Of a stretch of DNA of 9,431 bases, positions 1 to 6,925 are shown in pieces. Made by a program: the position numbers and the translations under genes. Numbering within the stretch: position 1 is the first letter of the stretch; every line of letters begins with the position of its first letter. The notes under the pieces were generated by a model. The model was not told the origin of the DNA. It ran no database searches and worked only from the letters and a program-made list of their open reading frames with translations. Source of the DNA: CAVZLD01 sp964522605 (GTDB lineage Bacteria > Planctomycetota > Planctomycetia > Pirellulales > Pirellulaceae); NCBI GenBank assembly GCA_964522605.1, contig CAZFWV010000266.1, positions 1 to 9,431 on the forward strand. The letters run 5' to 3'.

Positions 1-36
1 TCAGGCGAGGACGATTTGCCTTTTATCCTCGCCTGA
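1..36. repeat. Inverted repeat hairpin at the window edge
   Basis: Bases 1-11 (tcaggcgagga) are the exact reverse complement of 26-36, giving an 11-bp stem around a 14-nt loop. The right arm is the start of the interspersed repeat listed at 25-60. The left arm is therefore probably the end of an inverted copy cut by the window edge. It could act as a terminator for a gene outside the window, but there is no T-run after the stem. Confidence 0.6.
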
Positions 37-60
37 CGGCTGCGGGTTAAACGAATCGCC
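25..60 (+). repeat. Interspersed repeat, copy 1
   Basis: Bases 25-56 are identical to 3700-3731 (32 of 32), and the match continues after one C/T difference for three more bases. The core reads cctcgcctgacggctgcggg followed by ttaaacgaat. Both copies have the same orientation, and they sit on either side of the three-gene plus-strand cluster. The style resembles short intergenic repeats I associate with Pirellula-type genomes; that link is recollection and was not searched. Confidence 0.8.
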
Positions 61-149
61 ACCGAGAGAATGCTGTAACTTCATCCGAGCCAGCAACTTA
101 AGAGCCGCACGACTTGTTTGGAGGCGGATCTACACACAACTCGTGTCTC

Positions 150-218
150 GTTTAACGGCGAGCCGAAGGCGTCGGTGGGCACAAGACAGAAACAGTCGCC
201 TTCGGCTTGCCGTTAAAC
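150..218. repeat. 22-bp inverted repeat, strong hairpin
   Basis: Arm 150-171 begins gtttaacggcgagccgaagg. It pairs with 197-218, which begins cgccttcggcttgccgtt, over all 22 positions with a single G-T wobble, around a 25-nt loop. The plus strand has an A-run after the stem (219-223), so the minus strand has a T-run before the stem and neither direction gives a classic terminator. The outer ends (tcgtttaac / gttaaac) resemble the end of the interspersed repeat at 25-60, so this may be a related palindromic unit. Confidence 0.75.
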
Positions 219-304
219 AAAAATTTCCTCCGCCGTATCACTTCCCCGGTGGTTCGCCACCGTCTTGATCCCGCATCGCATTCCCCCACTTCGCTGCCGT
301 TCGC

Positions 305-310
305 TAGAAT
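305..310 (+). promoter_or_regulatory. Possible -10 box for the GTPase cluster
   Basis: The sequence gctagaat contains TAGAAT, five of six matches to TATAAT, about 225 nt before the first GTPase start. No good -35 hexamer lies 16-18 nt upstream; the nearest, ttgatc at 265-270, is too far away. The GCTAGAAT form resembles extended -10 boxes I have seen before planctomycete genes. This is a weak call. Confidence 0.3.
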
Positions 311-438
311 GGGGTCGAGAGCCCCTCTGCGGGGCCATGGACGAATCCTGTCGCGGTCGCAGGTTTCTTCGGCAATCCGAGTCCTCTGCACTGCGAACGG
401 TGAACGTGTGGTTTTCTCGGTAAGAAATCGAGCGACAG

Positions 439-474
439 TTGCAGACTGCAGGCGATAGACTGCAGCCTGCAGAC
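439..474. repeat. Triple CTGCAG repeat cluster with small hairpin
   Basis: CTGCAG occurs three times, at 446-451, 460-465 and 467-472. The word agactgcag is repeated directly at 443-451 and 457-465. Bases 446-453 (ctgcaggc) pair with 465-472 around an 11-nt loop. The cluster lies 62 nt before the first GTPase start, so it would be in the leader of its mRNA. No function is known. Confidence 0.5.
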
Positions 475-535
475 GATTCCAGATTGCGGCCCTGCCGCAC
501 TGCGGTCCGGTCTCTCACCTCACTTTGGCAGCGAT

Positions 536-2107
536 ATGGCGCGTTTCCCTCGTACTCCCAGCCTGACCCTCCTGGTCGTCCTGATCGTCATCGGGGTGTT
601 GCTCGTCTACCTGCCTTCGGCGGTCGTGCGGCAGTACGAGGCGGCGCAGTCGTTGGGCCCGATGTGGGGCAAGTTCTATCTGATCGCGATCGGAGCCGGG
701 ACTCTGGTGTTGCTCGCCACGAGCGGGTGGGTTGTCTGGCGTGTCTGGCGCGCGACCGCACGCAAGCGGAAAAGGAAAATCTCGCAGGCCCGAAACCCGA
801 GTCAGATGACCCATGCCGAGCGGGAGCGGGAGGTGGCGGACAATCTGGCGGCGGTGACGGAATTGCGCGATGACCCGTCCGTTTCCGAGCAGTTGCGCGG
901 CCAACTGACGCCGCTGATCCATGCCATCGAAGAGAAGCAGGACACGAAGACTTTGGAGATCGTTGCCTTCGGCACGATTTCCAGCGGCAAGTCGTCGTTG
1001 CTCAACGCCCTGGCCGGTCGTGAGGTCTTTGCCACCGACCTGCGAGGTGGCACGACCATGCAACGAAACGCCATTCCCTGGCCGGGCATGGATGAGGTAC
1101 TGCTGGTTGATACGCCCGGTTTGGGAGAAGTCGACGGCAGCTTTCGCGAGCACCTGGCCGCCGAAGCGGCGAAGGATGCGGACCTCGTCCTGATGGTCGT
1201 GGACGGCCCCTTGCGCGAATCGGAATACAAGCTGCTCCACCAACTCTCGGAGATGGAAAAACGCGTCGTGGTCTGCCTCAACAAGGAAGACTGGTACACT
1301 CCGAAGGATCGCGATGCATTGCTCGATCAAATCGCCGGCCAGGTCAGTGATTTTGTTTCGCGCAAGGACATCGTCGCGGTCCGCTCCCGCGCGACGCAGC
1401 GTCCCCGCGTTCGGGTCCTTCCCGATGGAACCCAACAAGAAGAGATGGTCGACGTCTTGCCCGACATTCAACCGCTCGCCGAGCGCATGATGCAGATCAT
1501 CCGCCGGGACGGTCGGGACTTGCTGCTGGCCAACCTGCTGCTTCAATCACGCGGGTTAGTCGACGAAGCGAAGCAACGGGTCCGAGACGCGCTGGATCGG
1601 CGCGCCTGGGAGATTGTTGAACGGTACACGTGGGGCGCGGCCGGAGCGGCCGCCTTGAGCCCACTGCCGGTCGTCGACCTGGCCGCCGGCTTCGCGATCT
1701 CGACCAAGATGGTGCTCGACCTGGCTCGCGTCTATCACCAGGACATCGATGTGGACGTCGTGGTTCAGCTACTGGGCCAACAGGGCAAGAACCTCCTCGG
1801 TGTACTGGGCACAAGCGCCGCGACGCCCGCCGTCGCCTCGGCGATCGCTTCGCTGATCAAGGGCGTACCGGGTGTGGGCACGCTGGCGGGCGGCGCCATG
1901 CAGGGCATCGTCCAAGCGCTGATCACTCGCTGGATCGGCGCCGTTTTCATAAGCTATTTCCAGAACGAAATGCGAGAGCCACCCGGCGGAATGGCGGCCC
2001 TGGCGCGACGCGAGTGGGAGCGTGTCACGAGTGTGAATGAACTGCGCAAGCTGGTTCAGTCCGCGCGACGCCATTGGGACCTGGACGAGGAACCGGACGA
2101 AGACTGA
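536..2107 (+). CDS. Membrane-anchored GTPase with C-terminal DUF697-like domain
   Basis: A 523-residue P-loop GTPase of the Era/MMR_HSR1-like group. Two hydrophobic segments (about residues 9-30 and 47-69) are followed by a strongly basic stretch (RKRKRK, about 76-81). This suggests a membrane hairpin with the enzyme on the cytoplasmic face. All G motifs are visible: G1 GTISSGKS at 146-153, G2 GGTT at 171-174, G3 DTPG at 192-195, G4 NKED at 249-252, and a probable G5 SRA at 284-286. Residues about 345-475 look like the DUF697 domain seen in YcjF-type proteins, with the proline-containing SPLPVVDLAAGFAIS and hydrophobic helices. The tail is acidic. The start is the first in-frame ATG; it has no clear Shine-Dalgarno. 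It is probably co-transcribed with the paralogous GTPase downstream. The substrate and role are unknown; stress or envelope functions proposed for relatives are not shown here. Confidence 0.9.
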   Translation: MARFPRTPSLTLLVVLIVIGVLLVYLPSAVVRQYEAAQSLGPMWGKFYLIAIGAGTLVLLATSGWVVWRVWRATARKRKRKISQARNPSQMTHAEREREVADNLAAVTELRDDPSVSEQLRGQLTPLIHAIEEKQDTKTLEIVAFGTISSGKSSLLNALAGREVFATDLRGGTTMQRNAIPWPGMDEVLLVDTPGLGEVDGSFREHLAAEAAKDADLVLMVVDGPLRESEYKLLHQLSEMEKRVVVCLNKEDWYTPKDRDALLDQIAGQVSDFVSRKDIVAVRSRATQRPRVRVLPDGTQQEEMVDVLPDIQPLAERMMQIIRRDGRDLLLANLLLQSRGLVDEAKQRVRDALDRRAWEIVERYTWGAAGAAALSPLPVVDLAAGFAISTKMVLDLARVYHQDIDVDVVVQLLGQQGKNLLGVLGTSAATPAVASAIASLIKGVPGVGTLAGGAMQGIVQALITRWIGAVFISYFQNEMREPPGGMAALARREWERVTSVNELRKLVQSARRHWDLDEEPDED

Positions 2108-2115
2108 TCGCCTCT

Positions 2116-3453
2116 ATGAACAAGGTTGATACCGCAACTGACAGCCGCTACCAGCAGGCTCTGGCAACCGTGCAGCGTGCCGTGGAGAAGCTCAAAGGCT
2201 GCCGGCCCGAGGAGAAGGAAAAGCTGCGCGAAGACCTGGCTCAGCTCCGCGAAATGGAACAAAAGCTGACCCAGGGTCGCGTCGAAATCGTGTTGTTTGG
2301 CGAGATCAGTACGGGAAAATCCGCGCTGATCAATGCGCTGGCGGGAGACACGATCGCGGAGGTGGACGTCCGCGGCGGATGGACCAAGGAAGTCCGCGGT
2401 GTACCCTGGAAAGAAACCGATTACGTGATCCCCAGCCTGGACGGCTCCCATCTGGTGCTGGTCGACACGCCAGGGATCAACGAAGTGGGCCATCTCGGCC
2501 ACGAGACGATCGCGCGGCATGCGGCGCGCCGCGGCGACTTAATCCTGTTCGTGACCGATTCGGATCTCGACGAAACGGAATTCTCCGCCATTGTGGCCCT
2601 CGCGGCAATTCACAAGCCGATCCTGTTTGTGCTGAACAAGATCGACCTGTACGCGCCCGAAGAACTGGAGCAGTTGGTGACGCAGCTGCGTGATCACCGC
2701 CTGCGCGGGATTGTCGCACGCGAGAATTTCGTGCTCACGAGCGCCGATCCGCGCGAAGTGGAATATGTGACGCAGACCGCCTCCGGACGCGAAATCGTGG
2801 AGTGGCGAAAGCCAGAGCCGAACGTCGCCGATTTGAAGGCTCGGATCATCGAAGTGCTGGAGAAAGACGGGATCGCGCTGATTGCGCTCAATGCCGCGAT
2901 GTATGCGGCGGACAAGACCGATCGCGTCGCCCGGTTGCGTGTGCAACTTCGTGACAAACAAGCCAACCAGACGATTGGCAGTTTCGCCGCAGTGAAGGCC
3001 ATCGCGGTTGCGGTCAATCCGGTTCCGATCGCGGACGTGCTGGGGGGCAGCGCCGTCGATGCCACGATGGTCGTCACACTGGCCCACATCTACGGGCTGG
3101 AAATGTCGTGGGTCCATGCCCAGGGATTGGCCCGATCGATCCTCAAGGCTGCTGGCTGGATTTTGGCCGCCGAACTGGCCACCCATGTGGTCTCGGACCT
3201 CTTCAAAACGGCCACCCTGGGTGCCGGTACCGTGCTCACCGCCATCCCGCAAGGCGCGGCCGCCGGCTATGGCTCCTACATCGTCGGGCAAGCCGCGAAG
3301 TACTATTTTGAACACGGCGCTTCCTGGGGTGGTGAAGCGCCCAAAACGGTCGTCCGACGGATCCTCGATCAGACCGACCGACAATCGGTTCTTGCCGATT
3401 TGAAGGAGGAGATTAAAAAGAAGTTGGTGCGTAACTGGTATGCCGAGGAGTGA
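2116..3453 (+). CDS. Soluble DUF697-type GTPase, paralogue of the upstream gene
   Basis: A 445-residue GTPase. G1 is GEISTGKS at 62-69, a Thr of G2 is kept in RGGWT at 86-90, G3 is DTPG at 117-120, G4 NKID at 174-177, and G5 TSA at 208-210. A charged, probably helical region (about 10-52) precedes the G domain. A DUF697-like region follows at about 281-400, with NPVPIADVLGGSAVD and several hydrophobic helices, then a charged C-terminal helix. There is no N-terminal membrane hairpin, unlike the neighbour. The ATG at 2116 is preferred because it lies 8 nt after the upstream stop and leads straight into a charged helix. An in-frame ATG at 2074 would overlap the first GTPase by 34 nt with unremarkable sequence. 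Close spacing and shared motifs (ISxGKS, NALAG, RGG) point to tandem duplication and joint function. The biochemical role is unknown. Confidence 0.88.
   Translation: MNKVDTATDSRYQQALATVQRAVEKLKGCRPEEKEKLREDLAQLREMEQKLTQGRVEIVLFGEISTGKSALINALAGDTIAEVDVRGGWTKEVRGVPWKETDYVIPSLDGSHLVLVDTPGINEVGHLGHETIARHAARRGDLILFVTDSDLDETEFSAIVALAAIHKPILFVLNKIDLYAPEELEQLVTQLRDHRLRGIVARENFVLTSADPREVEYVTQTASGREIVEWRKPEPNVADLKARIIEVLEKDGIALIALNAAMYAADKTDRVARLRVQLRDKQANQTIGSFAAVKAIAVAVNPVPIADVLGGSAVDATMVVTLAHIYGLEMSWVHAQGLARSILKAAGWILAAELATHVVSDLFKTATLGAGTVLTAIPQGAAAGYGSYIVGQAAKYYFEHGASWGGEAPKTVVRRILDQTDRQSVLADLKEEIKKKLVRNWYAEE
3445..3450 (+). promoter_or_regulatory. Shine-Dalgarno that fixes the FmdB start
   Basis: GAGGAG lies at the very end of the second GTPase gene, 8 nt before the ATG at 3459. 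This favours ATG 3459 over the in-frame GTG at 3450, which overlaps the motif itself. It also implies translational coupling to the GTPase stop. Confidence 0.7.
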
Positions 3454-3458
3454 AACGA

Positions 3459-3686
3459 ATGCCGCTTTATGAATATGTGTGCCCGACCTGCCGCGTTGAA
3501 TTTGAAGAACTGGTCCGCGGCGATGAAAGCCCCGCCTGTCCGCAATGCGGAAACGCAGATGTTGAAAAACAACTGAGTGTGCCGGCCGCTCCCCAGGGAT
3601 CCACGGCCGACTTACCCGTTTGTGCTCCACAAGCAGGAGGTTGCGGACGACCAGCGTGCGGCATGGGTGGCTGTCCGATGATGTGA
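3459..3686 (+). CDS. FmdB-family zinc-ribbon protein
   Basis: A 75-residue protein opening with MPLYEYVCPTC, the hallmark of the FmdB/CxxC_CXXC_SSSS putative regulatory family. Two CxxC pairs (C8/C11 and C27/C30) should bind one zinc ion. The C-terminal half is low in complexity and rich in Gly and Cys (C55, C62, C67, C72), as is common in this family. FmdB was named for a link to formamidase regulation in Methylophilus, but the function of most members is not known. The start is ATG 3459 with GAGGAG 8 nt upstream, only 5 nt after the preceding GTPase stop, so it is very likely in the same transcript. No DNA-binding domain other than the ribbon is visible. Confidence 0.9.
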   Translation: MPLYEYVCPTCRVEFEELVRGDESPACPQCGNADVEKQLSVPAAPQGSTADLPVCAPQAGGCGRPACGMGGCPMM

Positions 3687-3699
3687 CGAGCCAGAAGCG

Positions 3700-3735
3700 A
3701 TCCTCGCCTGACGGCTGCGGGTTAAACGAATTGCC
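3700..3735 (+). repeat. Interspersed repeat, copy 2
   Basis: Bases 3700-3731 match 25-56 exactly and the alignment runs to 3735 with one mismatch. It starts 13 nt after the FmdB stop. The left-hand partner seen at copy 1 (inverted tcaggcgagga) is absent here, so the unit is not always in a hairpin. Confidence 0.8.
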
Positions 3736-3756
3736 CAACGGGAGCGACCCTTATTC

Positions 3757-3772
3757 GGGTGCGGTAGCACCC
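3757..3772. repeat. Short hairpin in the convergent gap
   Basis: GGGTGC at 3757-3762 pairs with GCACCC at 3767-3772 around a GGTA loop. It lies between the FmdB stop and the main terminator hairpin and may help end plus-strand transcription, but no T-run follows. Confidence 0.4.
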
Positions 3773-3825
3773 CGTCGGGTTCCGGCCCTGCCGCGGTTCG
3801 GGCGCACCAGCGGAGTACGAAATTG

Positions 3826-3854
3826 AACGGCCGGGTCTTGCGACCCGGCCGTTT
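3826..3854. terminator. Terminator hairpin between convergent genes
   Basis: A perfect 12-bp, GC-rich stem (aacggccgggtc at 3826-3837 with 3842-3853) has a TTGC loop. It lies 26 nt past the stop of the minus-strand exported-protein gene and about 140 nt past FmdB, so it probably ends transcription from both sides. The T-tails are short: TTT on the plus strand and TTCAATTT on the minus strand. Confidence 0.7.
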
Positions 3855-3879
3855 CCCAATCGCTCCCAGAGACAAAAAT

Positions 3880-5343
3880 CTAGGGCAACAGCAGCAGTCC
3901 GCCGATGAGGATGGCCGCTTCCCAGCGTGCACCCCGCGCACTGAGCGGATACGCCGGCAGGAGCCACGGTGCACAGCTGCCGGGGCGGTAGTACCCAAGG
4001 GCATACTGACACTCGTTCGGTGGATTCAGACCCATGTGGTAGGGCAGCAAAAAGATGTTGCCGAAAAAGTGGACGCCCGACAGCATTGCTTGACGCACGG
4101 GTCCCGCCGAATGTCCGTAGCGTTCCAATTGGACTTCCTCAAAATACAACGGCTTGTGACAGAGCGCCGAAGCGGTCCAGGTGAAGGTCAGCATCGTCCA
4201 GTTGCGGTCTGCAAAGTCGTCGGTCGAGGGGCTGAATTCCTCGGGAAGTTCCCACAATGCGCTGACATAGCACAGCTCTTCATTGCCCAGTTCGTACCAG
4301 GACACGGGCTGAATCTGCCCCGTTTCGTCTTCGACCAGCACATGGGCTTCGCGGAAACCACGAAAGCGTCCGTCGGCCAGAACCCGTCCCTGCTTATCGC
4401 GCCAGGGACGCGTGGCGGCACGTTGAATCACCTGTTGCTCTAGATTAGCTGACTCAGTCGGCTCGGTCGGACGAATTTTCGGCGTGATATCGAGCGAAAT
4501 GGAACTGAGCGGCTTATTGCGCAACTCTTGCCAAGCCTCTTGAAAGATCCGGACTTCACTTTCGCAACCGAGATCTCCTCCCGCCTCGAAGGGAACCGCC
4601 GAGCGTGCCTCATCGGGAGACGGTAGCGTATCCGGCACGGGCGATGGCGTCGGAGGAGGCTCGGCGGTCTCGCCGTTCAGCGACGGCAGCGGTTGCGGTT
4701 CGACGAGACCGTTCAGATCGTCGTTTAAGTCTTCCATTTCCGGCGGCGATTCCAGCGACCAGTCGGGCGGCGAGAAATCCTCGGCCGGCAACTCGGCCGG
4801 AGCGGGAACTGGATCCGCCCGTGTCGGTGCGGGCACAGCTTGCTCCGCGGGCTGCGATGGCGCGGGCTCGAGCTCAGTAGGCAGATCTCCGCCGGGCAGA
4901 AGCTCCTCGAGCGTGCTATCGAACACGTCCGCCGCGTCTTCGACCGCTGGAGTCGAGGTCTGTTGCGCCACATACGTGACGGCAGCCCGTGGTGCATTGG
5001 CCGCGGATTGGAGCTGTAGACGCGAGGGCGATCCGACGGCGACCTCATGGGCAACCTTCACAACTTCCGCGTGGCCGGCCAATTCCGGTGGAACCACCAG
5101 GTCGGCGGCTCGGGCGGACGCCGATTGCGTCACGGCATCGCGTTGGGTTTTCTCGGCACTGCGTGCCTGGGCGGGTTGAGCCCAGCGCAGATGAGTCGAA
5201 GAATCGGACAGCACGCGAGTCGTGCTCCAGCCCCGCGATGCCACCGGAATGCTGCGAGAACCAGCGTTTCGACGGGCGGTCTCTTCTCCCTGCACGATGG
5301 TCGCGGTGACAACCGAAAAGACCAGCCAACTGCCGACGCACAT
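3880..5343 (-). CDS. Planctomycete-conserved exported protein of unknown function
   Basis: With the ATG at 5343 this is 487 residues. A short hydrophobic N-terminus (residues 4-17, SWLVFSVVTATIV) looks like a signal or anchor sequence. Residues about 20-250 are low in complexity and rich in Ala, Pro, Glu and Ser, probably a disordered linker. From about 260 a conserved domain begins, with SISLDITP (281-288), the DGRFRGF and WYELGNEELCYV region, ASALCHKPLYFEEVQLERYG (391-410) and NPPNECQYALGYYRPGSC (440-457). It ends in a hydrophobic tail (476-486). I recall these C-terminal motifs from hypothetical proteins of several planctomycetes and not elsewhere. An ATG at 5460 would give 526 residues but overlaps guaB by 71 nt and adds a very basic 39-residue extension; it cannot be fully excluded. 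The gene follows guaB by 46 nt and may share its transcript. No enzyme motif is seen. Confidence 0.8.
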   Translation of the reverse strand: MCVGSWLVFSVVTATIVQGEETARRNAGSRSIPVASRGWSTTRVLSDSSTHLRWAQPAQARSAEKTQRDAVTQSASARAADLVVPPELAGHAEVVKVAHEVAVGSPSRLQLQSAANAPRAAVTYVAQQTSTPAVEDAADVFDSTLEELLPGGDLPTELEPAPSQPAEQAVPAPTRADPVPAPAELPAEDFSPPDWSLESPPEMEDLNDDLNGLVEPQPLPSLNGETAEPPPTPSPVPDTLPSPDEARSAVPFEAGGDLGCESEVRIFQEAWQELRNKPLSSISLDITPKIRPTEPTESANLEQQVIQRAATRPWRDKQGRVLADGRFRGFREAHVLVEDETGQIQPVSWYELGNEELCYVSALWELPEEFSPSTDDFADRNWTMLTFTWTASALCHKPLYFEEVQLERYGHSAGPVRQAMLSGVHFFGNIFLLPYHMGLNPPNECQYALGYYRPGSCAPWLLPAYPLSARGARWEAAILIGGLLLLP

Positions 5344-5389
5344 CCGGGCAGCCGTGAGGATCCCGAGTTGTCCGACGAGGCACCGGCGA

Positions 5390-6877
5390 CTAGCCGCTTT
5401 CGCCCGTGCTCGGATACTCCGGACTGTAGTTGGGGGCTTCTTGCGTGATCGCAATGTCATGGGGATGGCTTTCTCTCACACTCGCCGCCGACACTTGGAT
5501 GAATCGCGCTTCCGTACGCAATTCTTCAATCGTCCTCGCGCCGCAGTATCCCATTCCGGCTCGTAGCCCCCCCACGAGCTGATACACAAACGGCCCGAGC
5601 GGACCCTTAAACGGAACCCGTCCCTCGACGCCTTCGGGAACGAGTTTGCCCGTTTGACGTTCCTCCTCGCTCTGGCGGTAACGTTCGCTGGACCCTTTGA
5701 CCATGGCCCCCAACGAACCCATACCGCGATAGACCTTGAATGTTCTTCCTTGATACAGAATCTGCTGCCCCGGACTCTCAGCCAAACCGGCGAACAGACC
5801 ACCGATCATCGCCACATTGGCCCCGGCGGCAATCGCCTTCGTCAGATCTCCGGAGTAACGAATCCCTCCGTCGGCAATGACGGGCGTCTGAGAACTCTTC
5901 GCCTCTTGCGCGACCTCATACACGGCGGTGATCTGGGGAACGCCGACGCCCGAAATGACCCGCGTCGTGCAGATCGATCCGGGGCCAATTCCCACCTTCA
6001 CGGCATCACTACCGGCTTGGATCAAGTCTCGCGCTCCCTCTCGAGTTGCGACGTTTCCAGCCACCACGTCAATGTCCCAGCGCCGTTTGGTTTCACGAAC
6101 CGTTTCAATCACGTTTCGCGAGTGACCGTGGGCACTGTCGACGATCAGTACATCCACTTCCTTGCTGATCAAACTCTCCGCACGCTCGTAATCGAAGACC
6201 CCGATGGCAGCACCCACACGCAAGCGTCCGTGCGGATCTCGGCATGCATTCGGGTATCGCTTGAGCATGTCGATGTCTTTGATCGTGATCAAACCAGTCA
6301 GTCTGTAATTTTCGTCAACCAGCAAAAGCTTCTCCACTTTTTTAGCCGTTAAAATCTTCTCGGCTTCCTCAAGCGTTACTCTTCCCGTAGCCGTTACCAA
6401 ATTCGCCTTCGTCATCACTTCCGACACGGGCAGCTCGGTTTGCTCGAGAAATCGCAAGTCTCTTCGCGTTAAGATGCCCTCCAAACGCCCATCGGGCTGT
6501 GTGATCGGGACGCCCGACACATTGTGCTTGCGCATGACTTGCTGTGCCTGCGCAACGGTTGCATTCGGAGGCAGCGTCACGGGGTCGACGATGATGCCGT
6601 TTGCACTCCGCTTGACTTTGTCCACTTCCTCCGTCTGCAACTCGACCGACATGTTCTTGTGGATGACGCCAATTCCCCCCTGTTGCGCCAGGGCGATTGC
6701 CATCGCACTTTCGGTCACGGTATCCATGGGCGAGCTGAGCAGCGGGATATTCAAGCTGATTCGTTGCGTAAGGCGTGTGCTCACATCGACTTCGGACGGA
6801 ACCACATCGCTGTATCGCGGCTGCAGAAGGACATCGTCAAAGGTGATGCCGGTGAGCGCCAACTTGTCCTGCATCAT
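5390..6877 (-). CDS. guaB: Inosine-5'-monophosphate dehydrogenase
   Basis: Oxidises IMP to XMP with NAD+, the committed step of guanine nucleotide synthesis, in the cytosol. The protein has 495 residues, the usual length. Signatures are the N-terminal FDDVLLQPRYSDVVPSEVD; two CBS domains inserted at about 94-206; DSAHGHS (247-253); the catalytic loop GPGSICTTR (298-306) with the nucleophile Cys303; the phosphate-binding ADGGIRYSGD (from 335); RGMGSLGAM (384-392); and the flap Arg-Tyr pair in ERYRQ. All key residues are present. ATG 6877 or the next codon, ATG 6874, is preferred over the GTG at 6883 because AGGAG lies at 6883-6887, giving 5 or 8 nt spacing. A sigma70-like promoter lies about 50 nt upstream. 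No purine operator or riboswitch is recognisable in the short leader. Confidence 0.97.
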   Translation of the reverse strand: MMQDKLALTGITFDDVLLQPRYSDVVPSEVDVSTRLTQRISLNIPLLSSPMDTVTESAMAIALAQQGGIGVIHKNMSVELQTEEVDKVKRSANGIIVDPVTLPPNATVAQAQQVMRKHNVSGVPITQPDGRLEGILTRRDLRFLEQTELPVSEVMTKANLVTATGRVTLEEAEKILTAKKVEKLLLVDENYRLTGLITIKDIDMLKRYPNACRDPHGRLRVGAAIGVFDYERAESLISKEVDVLIVDSAHGHSRNVIETVRETKRRWDIDVVAGNVATREGARDLIQAGSDAVKVGIGPGSICTTRVISGVGVPQITAVYEVAQEAKSSQTPVIADGGIRYSGDLTKAIAAGANVAMIGGLFAGLAESPGQQILYQGRTFKVYRGMGSLGAMVKGSSERYRQSEEERQTGKLVPEGVEGRVPFKGPLGPFVYQLVGGLRAGMGYCGARTIEELRTEARFIQVSAASVRESHPHDIAITQEAPNYSPEYPSTGESG

Positions 6878-6882
6878 CACCA

Positions 6883-6887
6883 CTCCT
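6883..6887 (-). promoter_or_regulatory. Shine-Dalgarno of guaB
   Basis: AGGAG on the minus strand is 5 nt from ATG 6877 and 8 nt from ATG 6874. It overlaps the GTG at 6883, which rules that codon out as a likely start. Confidence 0.7.
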
Positions 6888-6925
6888 GTGGGGGAAGAAA
6901 GCCATCGGCTTGGGAAGAATCGGGC

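Larger units (their letters stand above)
1..535. other. Gene-free leader region rich in inverted repeats
   Basis: No convincing gene lies here. The open frames on both strands are short, overlap one another and have no recognisable protein content. The region holds an 11-bp hairpin at 1-36, an interspersed repeat at 25-60, a 22-bp hairpin at 150-218, a promoter-like box near 305-310, a small 5-bp hairpin at 321-335 and a cluster of three CTGCAG sites at 439-474. The last stretch to 535 is probably the 5' leader of the GTPase cluster. An upstream gene may end just before the window, because the hairpin at 1-36 sits where a terminator could be, but this cannot be seen. Confidence 0.6.

Noticed and set aside
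515..1546. 343-residue minus-strand frame opposite the first GTPase
   Set aside because: It is an antisense shadow of a gene with intact GTPase motifs, and the translation is low in complexity, rich in Arg, Gln and Asp.
536..2107. Bacterial dynamin-like protein
   Set aside because: The G domain is small and the C-terminal part is DUF697-like; the long helical stalk of dynamins is not seen.
3684..3686. UGA end of FmdB as a selenocysteine codon
   Set aside because: The window encodes Sec machinery, but the frame after this UGA has no FmdB-like sequence, and the protein is already of normal length for the family.
25..3735. Composite transposon bounded by the two 36-nt repeats
   Set aside because: No transposase or integrase is present, the repeats lack terminal inverted ends, and base composition of the genes matches the rest of the window. 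Kept only as a repeat finding.
2539..3738. 399-residue minus-strand frame opposite the second GTPase and FmdB
   Set aside because: It overlaps two well-supported genes on the other strand and shows no domain of its own.
6878..6925. Riboswitch or purine operator before guaB
   Set aside because: The leader is only about 40 nt, too short for a purine riboswitch, and no symmetrical operator is seen.
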